NCBI RefSeq assembly: GCF_030704535.1
Contig: NC_081818.1
Location: 19,783,001-19,847,000 of the forward strand
From: Vitis vinifera
Lineage: Eukaryota > Streptophyta > Magnoliopsida > Vitales > Vitaceae
Direction of reading: 5' to 3'
Length of the DNA stretch: 64,000 bases
The notes under the pieces were generated by a model that was given only the letters and a program-made list of their open reading frames with translations, did no database searches and was not told the origin of the DNA. This document shows, one piece after another, positions 48,621 through 61,030 of the stretch. Positions within the stretch are counted from its first letter, which is position 1, and the number at the start of each line of letters is the position of its first letter. A program made the translations under genes and the position numbers.

Positions 48621-49786
48621 TGATATCCTTCACCCAAGTATTAGTTTGCATGATTGGTTTAGCAATTTAATCGATCAATTTAGCTTGATAATGATAATTT
48701 TGTATGTCATACAAAAGTCATCTCAAGTAATTAAGACTTTATTTCTTAAATTTAAATTTTATTAAAGTTGATGTATTAAATTAATCCCATTAAGAAATGT
48801 GACTTTGTTAGTACATATCATAAAAAGGTCTCATTACCAAGGAGTTGTCAATACTAAAATCCATTTACTATCCAACATTAATGCTTAGAAGAATCTTTAA
48901 TTTTTAATACACTACAACTAATCTAACTTTACTTTGTCCACACCCATGGTTTCTAGTATGGTTGCAACTTGATTGGGATTTTCACCACAAGAAAATGAAG
49001 ATACTGTCCCATGACTTTAATCTTAGTAAGCGTCAATAAAATCCATAGCTAAAGAGAGCATGTGATGTGCTTAAAATTAGTCATTTCTATAAGTCTTCGT
49101 AGAGCCAAAATTTGGTGGGCCATTGTGTATAGTCACTATCATAGTAGGTATATAATCTAAAGATGTGATTTATAGTTGTGGTTTCTCTTTTGAACAAAAT
49201 TGTAGCCCATTGGGGGCACCTTTATTTTCTATAGAGGATATCATGGTTATGTTTGGTAATTGTTTTCGAAAACAATTTTTGAGAACAATTTTTTAGAAAC
49301 TATTCTTTGATGTTTTTAGGAACTTGAAATATTTATGTTTTAAAAATAATTTTTATATTCAATGTTTTATTTTTAATTATTTTACATGTTTGTATAATTA
49401 TTTAAAAAATAAATGAAAACAATAAAAAAAAAACCAACTAAAAAATGTTCTCTGAAAACATCATGTTTTTTATTTTTAAGAATAAAAAATAAAAAACAGT
49501 TTCTAGTACTTAGCAAACATGTTTTTTTTTTTTTTTTTTTTTTTTGTAGAGTAGAAAACTATTCTTGAATACAATTGCAAAACAGGTTTTATGGATTCAG
49601 TTTTTCTATTTGCTATCATAACTCATGAGGCTTATATTAAAAAGAATGCATATTATTACCCTAATTTTGACACCATAATAGCTTCTTGAGAGCTCTATCT
49701 ATGATATGCCAAACCTAGAGGCCAAGGACGCCACGATTACTTCACTTATCAAACTAAAAGAAAATATCTCAAACATTTCAATTAAA

Positions 49787-49817
<31 letters not shown>

Positions 49818-50820
49818 CTCTCTAAATCATAACAAAGAGAGTCATAAGTCAAGAATCACAAATAATCAACTATACTAAATTTATTTCTAAAGAAGCACCC
49901 TTCTTATCCCGAACTTTCCTCACTAATGTCACTTATACCTAGAAAGGGGAATAATAGATAAAAGGGTGAGTTCAACAGCTTAGTAAAGAAAAAATAGTTT
50001 AATAAGGAGGATCATGTACAATACATGATTAAATCATGAGAGATATCACACTTTATTAAAAAAAATTAAAAAATCAATTAGCAAGTAAGCTCATTTAATT
50101 CAATAATTTAATTCATTTTTTTGGAAAATTGACCACTTTCAATTTAAAGATAAAACCAAATAATATACTTTACATAATTAATTCATATTTAAAAGAATTT
50201 TATAAACAAACATTTAATTTAGTCCACTAACAATGTACCTAAATATTGGGACTTACATTAGGTGACTAGCTTCAAAATATTCCTCTTCCAAAATATAGAA
50301 AGTTATTTTTAAAAATATAAAAATAAGTTAAAAATATTTCAGTTTCCAAGTAGACTTTTGTTTTACAAAATATCAAAAAGCAATTTTTAAAAACTATTAC
50401 CAAAAATTATTTTTCAAAATCATTTTTGAAAATACTTTCAAACAAATTCTTAATTTCCTAATTAACATAATCTAATGCTCAGCTATGTATAACTTAATTT
50501 AACGTTCAAATTTCTTACTATTCAATGGAGAAGATTTATTTAGAGCCAAGTTAATTAATTGAAAATTTTACATCCAAAATTTGGGTCACCATATATTCTT
50601 TGGTTGCTAGAGATGTCATTATAAATCACAATTCTTATTCTTTTGGTCTCCAAATAATGGAGTCCATATTGGTGAAGCAAAGAATTCCATTGCCACCAGC
50701 ATTACCAATATCACTTGCTTTCACTCCAAGAAGAACTTTTGGCACCATTGCACCTTCGTGGCGCTTTCAAGTATTTCATCTTATAGGACCTAGTGTATGT
50801 TATAAGGGCATTTAACTCAA
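48621..50820. other. Non-coding spacer, copy 2
   Basis: The counterpart of 14721-16956, with a longer T tract at about 49522-49546. The conserved short open stretch is at 50600-50815, here with a 3-base insertion and a changed end. No gene is seen. Unlike the copies in the GLP1 and GLP5 units, it runs on into GLP upstream DNA instead of restarting Copia Y. Confidence 0.7.
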
Positions 50821-51479
50821 TTTTGCCTAAGTTCTTATAAAGAATGGAAAATTTGAGACATGTTTGTAATTTTCAAAAAGCCTACGGATTTTCAAGATTT
50901 TAAAATTCAAATCCGATCCATCAGTCCGACAGGTGACCGACGTTATCTCTGGTTCAAGTGGTCTATTCGATCAGTTTATGAATTGGTCCGGTCTTGAACC
51001 ATTTAAACCCACGTTTGGATTAGTGAACAGTTAGGACTGAACAATTCTTCACGAGCTAGACAACTCTCAACCCCATCTCAAAAACAAACAAAATTGGTGA
51101 AAAAATCTATTAGCAAAGCTCTTCAGCCAACTCCAGAAATAGAATCAATGATACCTTAGTTCACAGGTGAAGCAACCGAGACGAATTGGTGAAATGCAAC
51201 CGACAATTTCAAATCAGTGAAGTGCAAAGCTCCTCTCAACCCACACCCAAATCTATTGGCAAACCAAATTTGCCTTCTCTTGTGGTGCATGTCTTTGCCA
51301 CTTTTCAAATTTTCTATTCAAATAATGAACAAATGCTACATGAAATTTTTTGAATTCAAGTTGTTAAATTGCCATCCAAACACCACCTTTATAACTTTAT
51401 TTTTATCATTGTATAACAAATTTATATTCGTGGTTGAGACAAGAGGAGATGTTACAATGTGAAAGAGGTATTGTTAAAA
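50821..51479 (+). other. Truncated GLP upstream region before GLP4
   Basis: Diverged counterpart of about 6400-7072. It ends at 51479-51481, where it is joined directly to the GLP intron. The proximal promoter and TATA box are absent. Confidence 0.7.
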
Positions 51480-51579
51480 TTTTCTCTAGTCTTGTTCATT
51501 TGATGATCAGATTTATTCTCTTTATCTATATATCAATGATTTCATGGCAGCACGGCCTAATGCGTTTATGGCTCTGCAG

Positions 51580-52115
51580 TGTTTGTTAATGGGAAAGTCT
51601 GCAAGGATCCAAAGGTTGCAACAGCAAATGATTTCTTCTTTTCAGGGCTTCGGGTTCCTGGAAATACCTCAAACAAACTTGGGTCAATGGTCACACCCGC
51701 AAATGTGGCTCAGATACCGGACTTAAAAACCCTTGGCATTTCACTAGCTCGCGTTGATTATGCCCCATATGGTCTCAATCCTCCCCACACCCACCCCCGT
51801 GACACAGAGATACTGACCTTCCTGGAGGGAACACTTTATGTAGGCTTCGTGACCTCTAATCCTGACAACCGCCTCATCTCCAAGGTCCTTTATAAAGGAG
51901 ACGTTTTCGTCTTCCCAGAGGATCTCATTCACTTCCAGCTCAATGTGGAAAAAACAAAAGCAGTCGCCATTGCTGCATTGAGTAGCCAGAACCCTGGCGT
52001 GATCACCATTGCCAATGCAGTATTTGGCTCAAAGCCTGCAATTTCAGCTGATGTTCTTACAAAGGCCTTCCAAGTGGACAAGAAGGTGGTTGACTATCTT
52101 CAATCTCAGTTCTAG
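51580..52115 (+). pseudogene. GLP4: germin-like pseudogene lacking promoter and exon 1
   Basis: Only the last ~100 intron bases (about 51480-51579) and exon 2 remain, encoding 178 residues that correspond to GLP1 44-221. Signal peptide, Cys34, TATA box and splice donor were lost in one deletion of about 1.49 kb relative to GLP1. The metal ligands equivalent to His113, His115, Glu120 and His161 are still coded. Extra changes include G91D and N93K (from two compensating one-base indels), A118D, V124F, G158D in cupin box 2 and G167E, far more than between the intact copies. This fits relaxed selection. No initiating ATG with a signal peptide is available in frame. Confidence 0.9.
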
Positions 52116-52889
52116 ACTGACAACCACACCGACTAGAATGACTCATCTATTCACATCTTGCTATTCATAAGATTAGATATCACTTATATGTATTCATTGC
52201 TGAAATGTGTGACAATCATTTCTTTTCACATCCTAATAAAATGAAGGTGTTTTTCATATACATACAATGTCTGAATTTCCTTAAGTACGATTACTTCATA
52301 GCCGTTGCTGCAAAACTGGCAAAGTGTCCATTCCTATGTCATAAGCATTGGTGCTTTTTCTTTCGCTCTTTTTTTTTTAATTTATTTTTCAAATTGCGGA
52401 AGGTAAGCTTTTGTGGCACTTGAGAATTTTAATATGGCACTTGAAGCTTAGTTCAGAGACAAAGTTGAGGTCAAATCTCTCTAGTTTGGTAAATCCATCG
52501 GAAGAGTTCATAAACTACATTTTTGAATATTAATGCAAATTGTTGACCCATCATACAATTTAGGATCACTTATATCTGGCATGCCCGAGTGCTTCTCATC
52601 AATAAAATTGATAAAAGTTCAAACACTAGCATATATATTTATATATACCATATAAATTGATACAAGCTGAACTCATTTAAATTCCCCACAATATGTACCT
52701 TATATCCTTCCAAACTTTTCTTCTATTTCTTAATTATATATTCCAACTTCTGCTTTTCTATGTGAACAAGGTGATGCATGTTGAAACTGAAGAAACAATG
52801 GAGCATCGAAGAGGATAGGAATATTCTGCATATTTGTATTAACAGTTAAGCATACATTTATATACACAAGTTAATGGAGATATATGCCA
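52116..52889 (+). other. Downstream flank of GLP4
   Basis: AATAAA at 52235-52240 is retained at the conserved position. The flank is otherwise like that of GLP1, with small indels. No other gene is seen. Confidence 0.7.
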
Positions 52890-54625
52890 AAGGGTTGAAT
52901 AGTAGGGACCAGATCCGTGGAGTGATATAGGGAGAGAATCTGGTCCATGAGTGTAGGCATAATGTGGGGTTCAAGTATCTTAACTGATATTCTCCTTTAT
53001 ATATCCTCCATAAGATGGAGCATTGGAGATACTCTAAAGCACCAATGACACAATGATATTCTATTGCATCTATGAGAAAGGTGCTATCATAAGGGAGGAG
53101 ATGTTCCATGGTGAACATAGGAGTGACAACCTCTTTAGCACCAACGTACCATGGCTAAGTACAATGGAAAGAATTGCTCAAATGGTAGTTAGTTTAACTA
53201 CCGGGTTGAATGTGTCGTGATAATCAATTCTAGGTCGTTGGTGAAAGTCTTTGCCAACAAGTCATGCCTTGTAATGAGCTACACTCCCATCAAGATTTCG
53301 TTTTACTCGAAAAACCTACTTGTAACCAACAACATTTTGTGATGGATAAGGTGGAACAAGCTCCCATGTCTCATTTATAGTAAGAGCATTAAGCTCATCA
53401 ATCATTGTTGCACACCAATTTGGATCATAAAGGGCAATTGTGGGATTTAAGGAAAAAATGGACTAGGTAAAGGATGTTTAGTTGTGGTATGGAATTGTTT
53501 AGGCTTGGAAATATTATTCTAAGAGCAAGTAGTCAAAAAGTGAGTATGCTAAGGGATAAAAGGAAATTGGGTTGGCTTAGGTAAAGAGAAAAGAGGATAA
53601 AAAGGAGTAGGGGTAATGTCTCCACAAGAATCCAAAGCAGAAGACATACCTGATTCTGAGCCATGGAATGGACAGACTACTTCAATATTGGATGAGGTGG
53701 TAAGTGGTAGTGACATGGACATAGAGGAGTTAAAAGGGTGAGCATGAGGAACTAAGAAGGGTGTAGCACTTAGAGAAGCAAGGAAAGGAGAATAAGATGA
53801 CCATTGTTGGAAATATGAGGTAGTAGGTTGCATGGAGTTATCCTTAGAGAATAGAAAGACATCTTTAACAAATCGAACATGATGAGAAAGGTATATTTTA
53901 TTAATGGAGAAGTCGAGACATTTATATGCACTTTGAGTTGTGGAATACCTTAAAAAGATATAAGGTTTATATCATTGGTCTAACTTGTGTTGAGCATATG
54001 GGCATAGCCAAGGGTAATAGAGACAACCACATGTTTTGAGCTTAGTGTAATTTGCTAGGGTATGAAAGATAGCTTCAAAGGGGGATTTGGTGAGAAGTAT
54101 TGGGGTGGGCATTCGATTGATGAGATATGTACGCACATAGCTGTGTAAAAAGCAAATGGCCAATAAGAGAGAGACATAAAGGCTTGATGCAATAAGGTTA
54201 AGTTTGTCTCAACAATATGTCGACGTCATCATTCAGATGGGCCATTGCGTTGAGGTCTATAAGGAAGCGTAGTAAGATGTTGAATACCATTGGTTTAGAG
54301 GGAGTTTGTGAGTTTTTGAAATTCTCTGCCCAAGTTAGAGTAGAAAGTCACAAGCTTGGTATCAAAATAGCGTTCAACAGATGCTTTGAATTTAAGAAAT
54401 GTGGCCATACGTCATATTTAAGATAAAGAGGATATAACCTAGTATACTTAGTAAAATGATCAACGAAAAATAACATAGTATGTAAAAACATTGATAGCAG
54501 AAATAGGTGATGGCCCCCAAACATCATAATAAACTAAGTCTAAAAGCCCATGACTTATTAAAGAAGACATACCAAAAGAAACTTAATTTTTTACTCTTAT
54601 TAGAATGGTAGGAATCACAATTGAA
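52890..54625 (-). mobile_element. Copia Y relic, copy 3, the longest toward integrase
   Basis: On the minus strand from high to low: integrase core (about 54600-54430), integrase C-terminus YLINRMPTPILLTKSPFEAI (about 54140-54080) and AQHKLDQ, the Ser/Pro-rich linker (53833-53549), the reverse transcriptase start (about 53420-53200) and the EHLLPYDST joining region. The integrase core beyond about 54400 is missing in the other Y copies. The YVDD box is again missing. The same element would normally have further 5' sequence, but Copia X begins here. Confidence 0.8.
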
Positions 54626-56726
54626 TTTGGATGTTATTGAGGATGACATAGGAGAAGTTATAGCTTCTTTTTAGGTCTTTGTACATAATTGTTATTGTAC
54701 ATAATTGATTTGATTTCACTATTAATGGCCTCTTTACATAATAGTGCATCAGAAGAAGGTATAGCTTCTTTGTAGGTTTTAGGGTCCTCATCTATTAGGA
54801 AGGTATAGAAACAATCTCCAAGGTTTTTGTCTTTCCCATCTCTTTTACTCCTTATTACAGGTTCATAAGGTTTTATAGACTCGTCTCTAATCATTTTTTA
54901 TCTTGTTGTTCACCACTTAGTTTCATAGGAAAGATGTTTTCTAAGAAATTGACATTCTTTGTTTCTATAATGGTGTTTACTTCTACAAGATTGTTTTCTA
55001 ATTTAGTAACAAGAAACCTAAATGTTGCACTATTCTAAGAGTAGCCACTAAACATTACATCAAAGATTTTAGGGCCTAGTTTTCGTTTTTTAGGTTCAAG
55101 AAAAAAAACTTTAGCTAAATACCCCCACATTTTCAGGTATGCTATATGAGGTGGATAACCCTTGCACAACTCATAAGGTGTTTTACCAATTCTCTTCTAA
55201 CGTATTCTATTTTGTATATGACAAGCGAAGACGATAGCTTCTCCTCACAAGTTCGAGCTCATGAACTTACCAACATTATTCATCATTTCTTTTAAGGTAC
55301 TATTTTTCCTTTTTGCTATTCCATTGGACTCAGGGGAATAAGGAGGAGTAGTTTCATGAATGATCCCATGATTTTCACAATAGAAGTTAAAGGGGTTGGA
55401 CTCATACTCTCCCCCCCTAAAAGTTCTAAGCCTTTTAATTTTCTTGTACTTAGTTGATTTTCCTCTTCATTTTTATACTTGATGAGAGCATTTCTTTCTT
55501 CATCTTTGTTTCTCAAAAGATATACCCTTGTATACCTTGAGTAGTCATCTATGAAAGTTATGTAGAATCTTTTACCACCTCTAGTCATTGTATTTTTTAG
55601 GTCTCTTAAGTCACTATGTATTAACCTTAGTAGTTATGATTCTCTTTCTATTGATTTGCAAGTTTTTTTTTTTTTTTTTATTCTATACAGGATTCACATT
55701 TTCCATGGTTTTCTAAGGACAGTTTATGAATTAAACTGAATACAACCATTTTCTTCATATAAGAAATGTTCACATGTCCTAATCTACCATGCCAAATATT
55801 ACAAGAATCAACTATGTAAGAAAAAGAAGAAGATGCATTGTTATTGATAATATCAGAAACATTCAACATATATAAACCCTAATTACTATAACCCTTCCCC
55901 ACAAATACATCATTTTTGGTTAAAACTATTTTATTAGACTCAAATAAAATCCTCACTCATGCTTTCCCAAGCAGAGATATTGACACCAAGTTCCAGCGAA
56001 TATTTGGCACATGAAGGACATCATTGAGGGCAATCATTTTCCCAAAGATTAGCATAAGGAGAACTTTCCATTTGCTAATCATTGGGGGAAAATCTAGAAT
56101 CTTCCATGAACATTTGTTCATTTTCTTCCTTTATTGTGGTATAGGAAGTAAATGTACTTATGTTGCCACAGATGTGCCTGGTAGCTAGCCCCAGAGTCTA
56201 CCACTCAATCCTTCACATCAGTGACCATGCTCACCTTGGATGAGACTATTGTTGCAATCATCTCTAACTCTACCAGGTTTACCTTCGAAATGATATTTCA
56301 GTTCTCTTCCTATGGCAGCATTGAGCAGCATGGTGTCTAGACTTGCAGCAAACAAAGCAATTACCCATCTTTTTAATAGTTGGGTTTTGGACCTTGTTTG
56401 TTGCGTTGGGCTTGGTCCTAGAGTTTTGTTTTTTGGACCTATTGTTTTTAGGCTTAGGTTTTTCCTCTAGTACATTAGCTTTAGAAGACAATTCCTTAGC
56501 TTTGTCAACCTTGTCCCTATTGTGGTTTTGTTCCTCAATCCTAATATGGATTATGACATCTTCTAGGGACATTTGTTTCCTTTTGTGTTTCATGTTATTT
56601 TTGTAGTCTTTTCAAGACTCTAGAAAAGTCTCTACTAAGTAACCTGCCACAAAAGATTCGAGTAATTTAATGTCTTCAATTGCTAAGTCATTAATCAACA
56701 AGTGGTAATCATGGATTTTAAATGAT
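54626..56726 (-). mobile_element. Copia X relic, copy 3: gag to start of reverse transcriptase
   Basis: On the minus strand: gag zinc knuckle CFVCCKSRHHAAQCC (mutated, about 56350-56290), gag-pre-integrase WHGRLGHVN (about 55790), integrase FYITFIDDYSRYTRVYLL (about 55575-55520) and the reverse transcriptase entry YKEAIPSSDALLCKEAINSE (about 54780-54720). This is the most complete X copy. It ends at 56726, where a deletion joins it to the GLP5 upstream region. Confidence 0.85.
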
Positions 56727-56732
56727 ACATCT

Positions 56733-57812
56733 AAAGGTCTCTATTTTTCATCAAGTTATTCTGCTGTAATGGTTTTGACCACCTCCTACACAATCTACCA
56801 GGTTAATTGCCTCACACCAACAATCGCCGGCAGCAACTTAAATAAATAATTATAAGAGCTGCAATGTTATAAGACTGGTTCTACTTATGTTCATTCTAAC
56901 TTGCTGCTTAAGAAACTATCTTAACTAATCAAGCTGCACAAGAGCTTTAATTGGCCATTCAAATTTATGGAGCTGTGAAACTGTCCTCGCAAATAATCCA
57001 CAGAAAAAACTCTATTCCAAGCTAGTCATGAACCTGTTATTAGTGGCCATACGGAATTTAAGAGATTTTTTACAGTAACCATAGCATTGCTCAAAAACAG
57101 TGGTTGTATTCTACAAAACGGGTCAAAGGAGAAATTGTGAAAAAAAAAAAGCCAAAAGCATGCTTGAGCATTGAAATATATACTACTGCTAGCTGGCTCA
57201 TGTTTAACTTCTCATAGTATATAGGAATGAGACCAGTTCCACAGCAAGTGGCCAACAGAAAAAGTAGTTTCTTGTTTGAAAGAAATACCCTGGCCTGACC
57301 CTGTCTTTATTTTATTTTTTAAAAAGTCAAACTTATTAAACTGTATATTTTTTATATGCGGACCAGGTAGCTAGGTCATTGGGATTCGAGGATACAATGT
57401 CAATTGATATTGATGAACTCCTCCAATATTTCTTTTACTCTAGTATTGAAACATTAGAGAAGTTAACTGGTTATCAAAGAACTCCTCATCCACCTCATTC
57501 ATATTTAAGTTCGTAGGGTTTATGGACACTGGTTTATATGTAAATGATCGTAAGTCATGCATGCCCATCTCTTGCGATTTCAGATTTTCTCATCTCTCAA
57601 CATAAGTGGTATGGAACACAAGTTTTACAAATTGAAAATGCCGTAGCCAGACTGAAGTCGTTTTCTATATAAAATATTTAAATGGTTACAGAAGTTAATG
57701 GGCTAAGACAAACTTTGAGGACTTGGTAATTTAGATCATTTGCCTTTTACTTGGATTTCAATAAATAATACAAGACTATTTCAAAGCTCAAACATCTCAT
57801 CGATTCTTCAGC
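56733..57812 (+). promoter_or_regulatory. Shortened upstream/promoter region of GLP5
   Basis: Matches about 7112-8277 of GLP1. Everything further upstream was lost in the deletion at 56727-56732. It also lacks a ~60-base segment near 57495 that GLP1 and GLP3 retain. Confidence 0.65.
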
Positions 57813-57820
57813 TATAAATA
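57813..57820 (+). promoter_or_regulatory. TATA box of GLP5
   Basis: TATAAATA lies 133 bases before the ATG at 57946. Confidence 0.8.
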
Positions 57821-57945
57821 GACAACCAACCCTCATAACGAATCCACAACAAAAACAAACTCTAGCTACCATAGCAGTTCATTGCGCTAGTAAATTCCTT
57901 GCTCCTTCCTCAAAGAAGGATTACTTGAGAATACATTGCATAAAC

Positions 57946-58727
57946 ATGAAGAAGATGGTCATTAACACCCTCGCATGCATTGCACTCTTGGCTATGTCAT
58001 TTTTCCTTGCCTCTGCCTCCGATCCTAGTCCTCTTCAGGACTTTTGTGTGGCTGTTAATGACACAAAGACCACTGGTATGATATTAATGTTTTTTCTCTA
58101 GTCTTGTTCCCTTGATGATCAGATTTATTCTCTTTATCTATATATCAATGATTTCATGGCAGCACGGCCTAATGTGTTTATGGCTTTGCAGTGTTTGTTA
58201 ATGGGAAAGTCTGCAAGGATCCAAAGGTTGCGACAGCAAATGATTTCTTCTTTTCAGGGCTTCGGGTTCCTGGAAATACCTCAAACAAAGTTGGGTCAAT
58301 GGTCACACCCGCAAATGTGGCTCAGATACCCGGACTCAACACCCTTGGCATTTCACTAGCTCGCGTTGATTATGCCCCATATGGTCTCAATCCTCCCCAC
58401 ACCCACCCCCGTGCCACAGAGATACTGACCGTCCTGGAGGGAACACTTTATGTAGGCTTCGTGACCTCTAATCCTGACAACCGCCTCATCTCCAAGGTCC
58501 TTTACAAAGGAGACGTTTTCGTCTTCCCAGAGGGTCTCATTCACTTCCAGCTCAATGTGGGAAAAACAAAAGCAGTCGCCATTGCTGCATTGAGTAGCCA
58601 GAACCCTGGCGTGATCACCATTGCCAATGCGGTATTTGGCTCAAAGCCAGCAATTTCAGCTGATGTTCTTACAAAGGCCTTCCAAGTGGACAAGAAGGTG
58701 GTTGACTATCTTCAATCTCAGTTCTAG
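57946..58727 (+). CDS. GLP: Germin-like protein GLP5, complete, two exons
   Basis: Exon 1 is 57946-58075, the intron 58076-58191 (116 bases, GT-AG) and exon 2 58192-58727, giving 221 residues. The protein equals GLP1 and GLP3 except Leu for Ser at residue 15, in the signal-peptide core, so the mature protein is predicted to be identical. Cys34/Cys51, cupin boxes 1 and 2 with all four metal ligands, KGD and two sequons are present. Only about 1.2 kb of the family's upstream region remains before a Copia X junction, so its expression may differ from GLP1 and GLP3. Leu15 is shared with GLP2, suggesting a closer relation of those two exon 1 sequences. Confidence 0.95.
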
Positions 58728-59504
58728 ACTGACAACCGCACCGATCAGAATGACTCACCTATTCACATCTTGCTATTCATAGGATTAGATATCACTTATA
58801 TGTATTCATTGCTGAAATGTGTGACAATCATTTCTTTTCACATCCTAATAAAATGAAGGTGTTTTTCATATACATACAATGTCTGAATTTCCTTAAGTAC
58901 GATTACTTCATAGCCGTTGCTGCAAAACTGGCAAAGTGTCCATTCCTATGTCATAAGCAGTGGTGCTTTTCTTTCGTTCTTTTTTTTTAATTTATTTTTC
59001 AGATTGCGGAAGGTAAGCTTTTGTGGCACTTGAGAATTTTAATATGGCACTTGAAGCTTAGTTCAGAGACAAAGTTGAGGTCAAATCTCTCTAGTTTGGT
59101 AAATCCATCGGAAGAGTTCATACATAAACTACATTTTTTTAATATTAATGCAAATTGTTGGTCCATCATACAATTTAGGATCACTTATAGCAGGCATGCC
59201 CGAGTGCTTCTCATCAATAAAATTGCTAAAAGTTCAAACACTAGCATATATATATATATATACAAGCCGAAGTCATTTAAATTCCCCATAATATGTACTA
59301 TATATCCTTCCAAACTTTTTTTTCTATTTCTTAAATATATATTCCAACTTCTGCTTTCCTATGTGAACAAGGTGATGATGCATGTTGAAATTGAAGAAAC
59401 AATGGAGCATCAAAGAGGATAGGAATATTCTGTAGATTTGTATTAATAGGTAAGCATAAATTTATATGCACAAGTTAATGGAGATATATGCCGAAGGATT
59501 GAAT
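58728..59504 (+). other. 3' UTR and downstream flank of GLP5
   Basis: AATAAA lies at 58847-58852, with an (AT)n tract at about 59247-59262. The flank is conserved with those of the other copies and no other gene is seen. Confidence 0.7.
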
Positions 59505-61030
59505 AGTATGGACCAGATCGGTGGAGTGATATTAATTGGGAGAGAATCTGGTCCATGACCGTAGGCATAATGTGGGGGTCAAGTATCATTAACTGATATT
59601 CTCCTTTATATGCCCCTGTAGGATGGAGCATCGAAGATACTCCAAAACACCAATGACACAATGATATTCGATTGCATCTGTGAGAAAGGAGCTATCATAA
59701 GGGAGGAGATGTCCCATGATGGACATAGGAGTGACAACCTCTTTAGCACCAACCATATTTATTGACGTCCATTTGACGAAGGGACCATACATGGCTAAGT
59801 ACAATGGAAAGAACTACTCGAATGGTAGCTGGTTTAACTACCAGGTTGAATGTGTCATGATAATCAATGCTAAGTCGTTGGTGAAAGTCTTTTGCAACTA
59901 GTCATGCCTTGTAACAAGCTACACTCCCATCAGGATTTCATTTTACTCAGAAAGCCTACTTGTAACCAATGATATTTTGTGATGGATAAGGTGGAACAAG
60001 CTCCCATGTCTCATTTAAAGTAAGAGCATTAAGCTCATCAATCATTGTTGCACGTCAATTTGGATCACAAAGGGCAATTGTGGGATTTAAGGGTTTAAGG
60101 GGACCATGTAAAGGATTTTTAGTTGTGGTGTGGAATTGTTTAGGCTTGAAAATATTATTCTAAAAGCGAGTAGTCATGGGGTGAGTACAATAAGGGATAG
60201 AAGGCAATTGGGTTGGGTTAGGTAAAAGGAAAGGAGGATTAGGAGTAGGGGTAATGTCTCCACAACCCAAAGTAGAGGGCATACCTGATTGTTAGCCATA
60301 GAATGGAGAGACTACTTCAATATTGGATGAGGTGGTACTAAGTGGTAGTGACATGGACAAAGAGGATTTAAAAGGGTGAGAATGAGGAACTAAGAGGGGT
60401 GTAGCACTTAGAGAGGCAAGGGAAAGAGAATAGGATGACCATTGTTGGAAATCGGAGGTAGTAGGTTGCATGGAGTTATCCTTAGAGAGTAGAAAGACAT
60501 CTTCAACAAATCAAACATGATAAGAAAGGTGTATTTTATTAATGGAGAGGTCAAGACATTTATATGCACTATGAGTTGTGGAATACCTTAGAAAGACACT
60601 AGGTTTAGATCTTTGGTTCAACTTGTGTTGAGCATATGGGCGTAGCCAAGGGTAAGAGAGACAAACAAATGTTCATTTTAGTGTGATTTGGTGGGGTATG
60701 AAAGAGAGCTTCAAAGGGGGATTTGGAGTGAAGGATTCAGGTGGGCATTTGGTTAATGAGATATGTAGTTGTGTGAAAAGCAAATGGCCATTAAGAAAGA
60801 GGCATAAAGGCTTGACGCAACAAGGTTAAGCCTATCTCAACCATATGTCGATGTCATCATTTAGATGGGCCATTGTGTTGAGGTGTATAAGGAGGGGTGG
60901 TGAGATGTTGAACACCATTAATTTGGAAGGAGTTTGTGAGTTTGTGATATCCTCCACCCAAGTCAGAGTAGCTAGAGAGTCACGAACTTGGTATTAAAAT
61001 AGCATTCAACAGTTGCTTTGAGTTTGTGAT
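59505..61030 (-). mobile_element. Copia Y relic, copy 4
   Basis: Same content and end points as the copy at 13189-14720, with very high identity: reverse transcriptase-RNase H joining region, reverse transcriptase start, Ser/Pro-rich linker and integrase C-terminus on the minus strand. The site occupied by the full-length Copia in copy 2 is empty here (about 59647). Confidence 0.8.
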
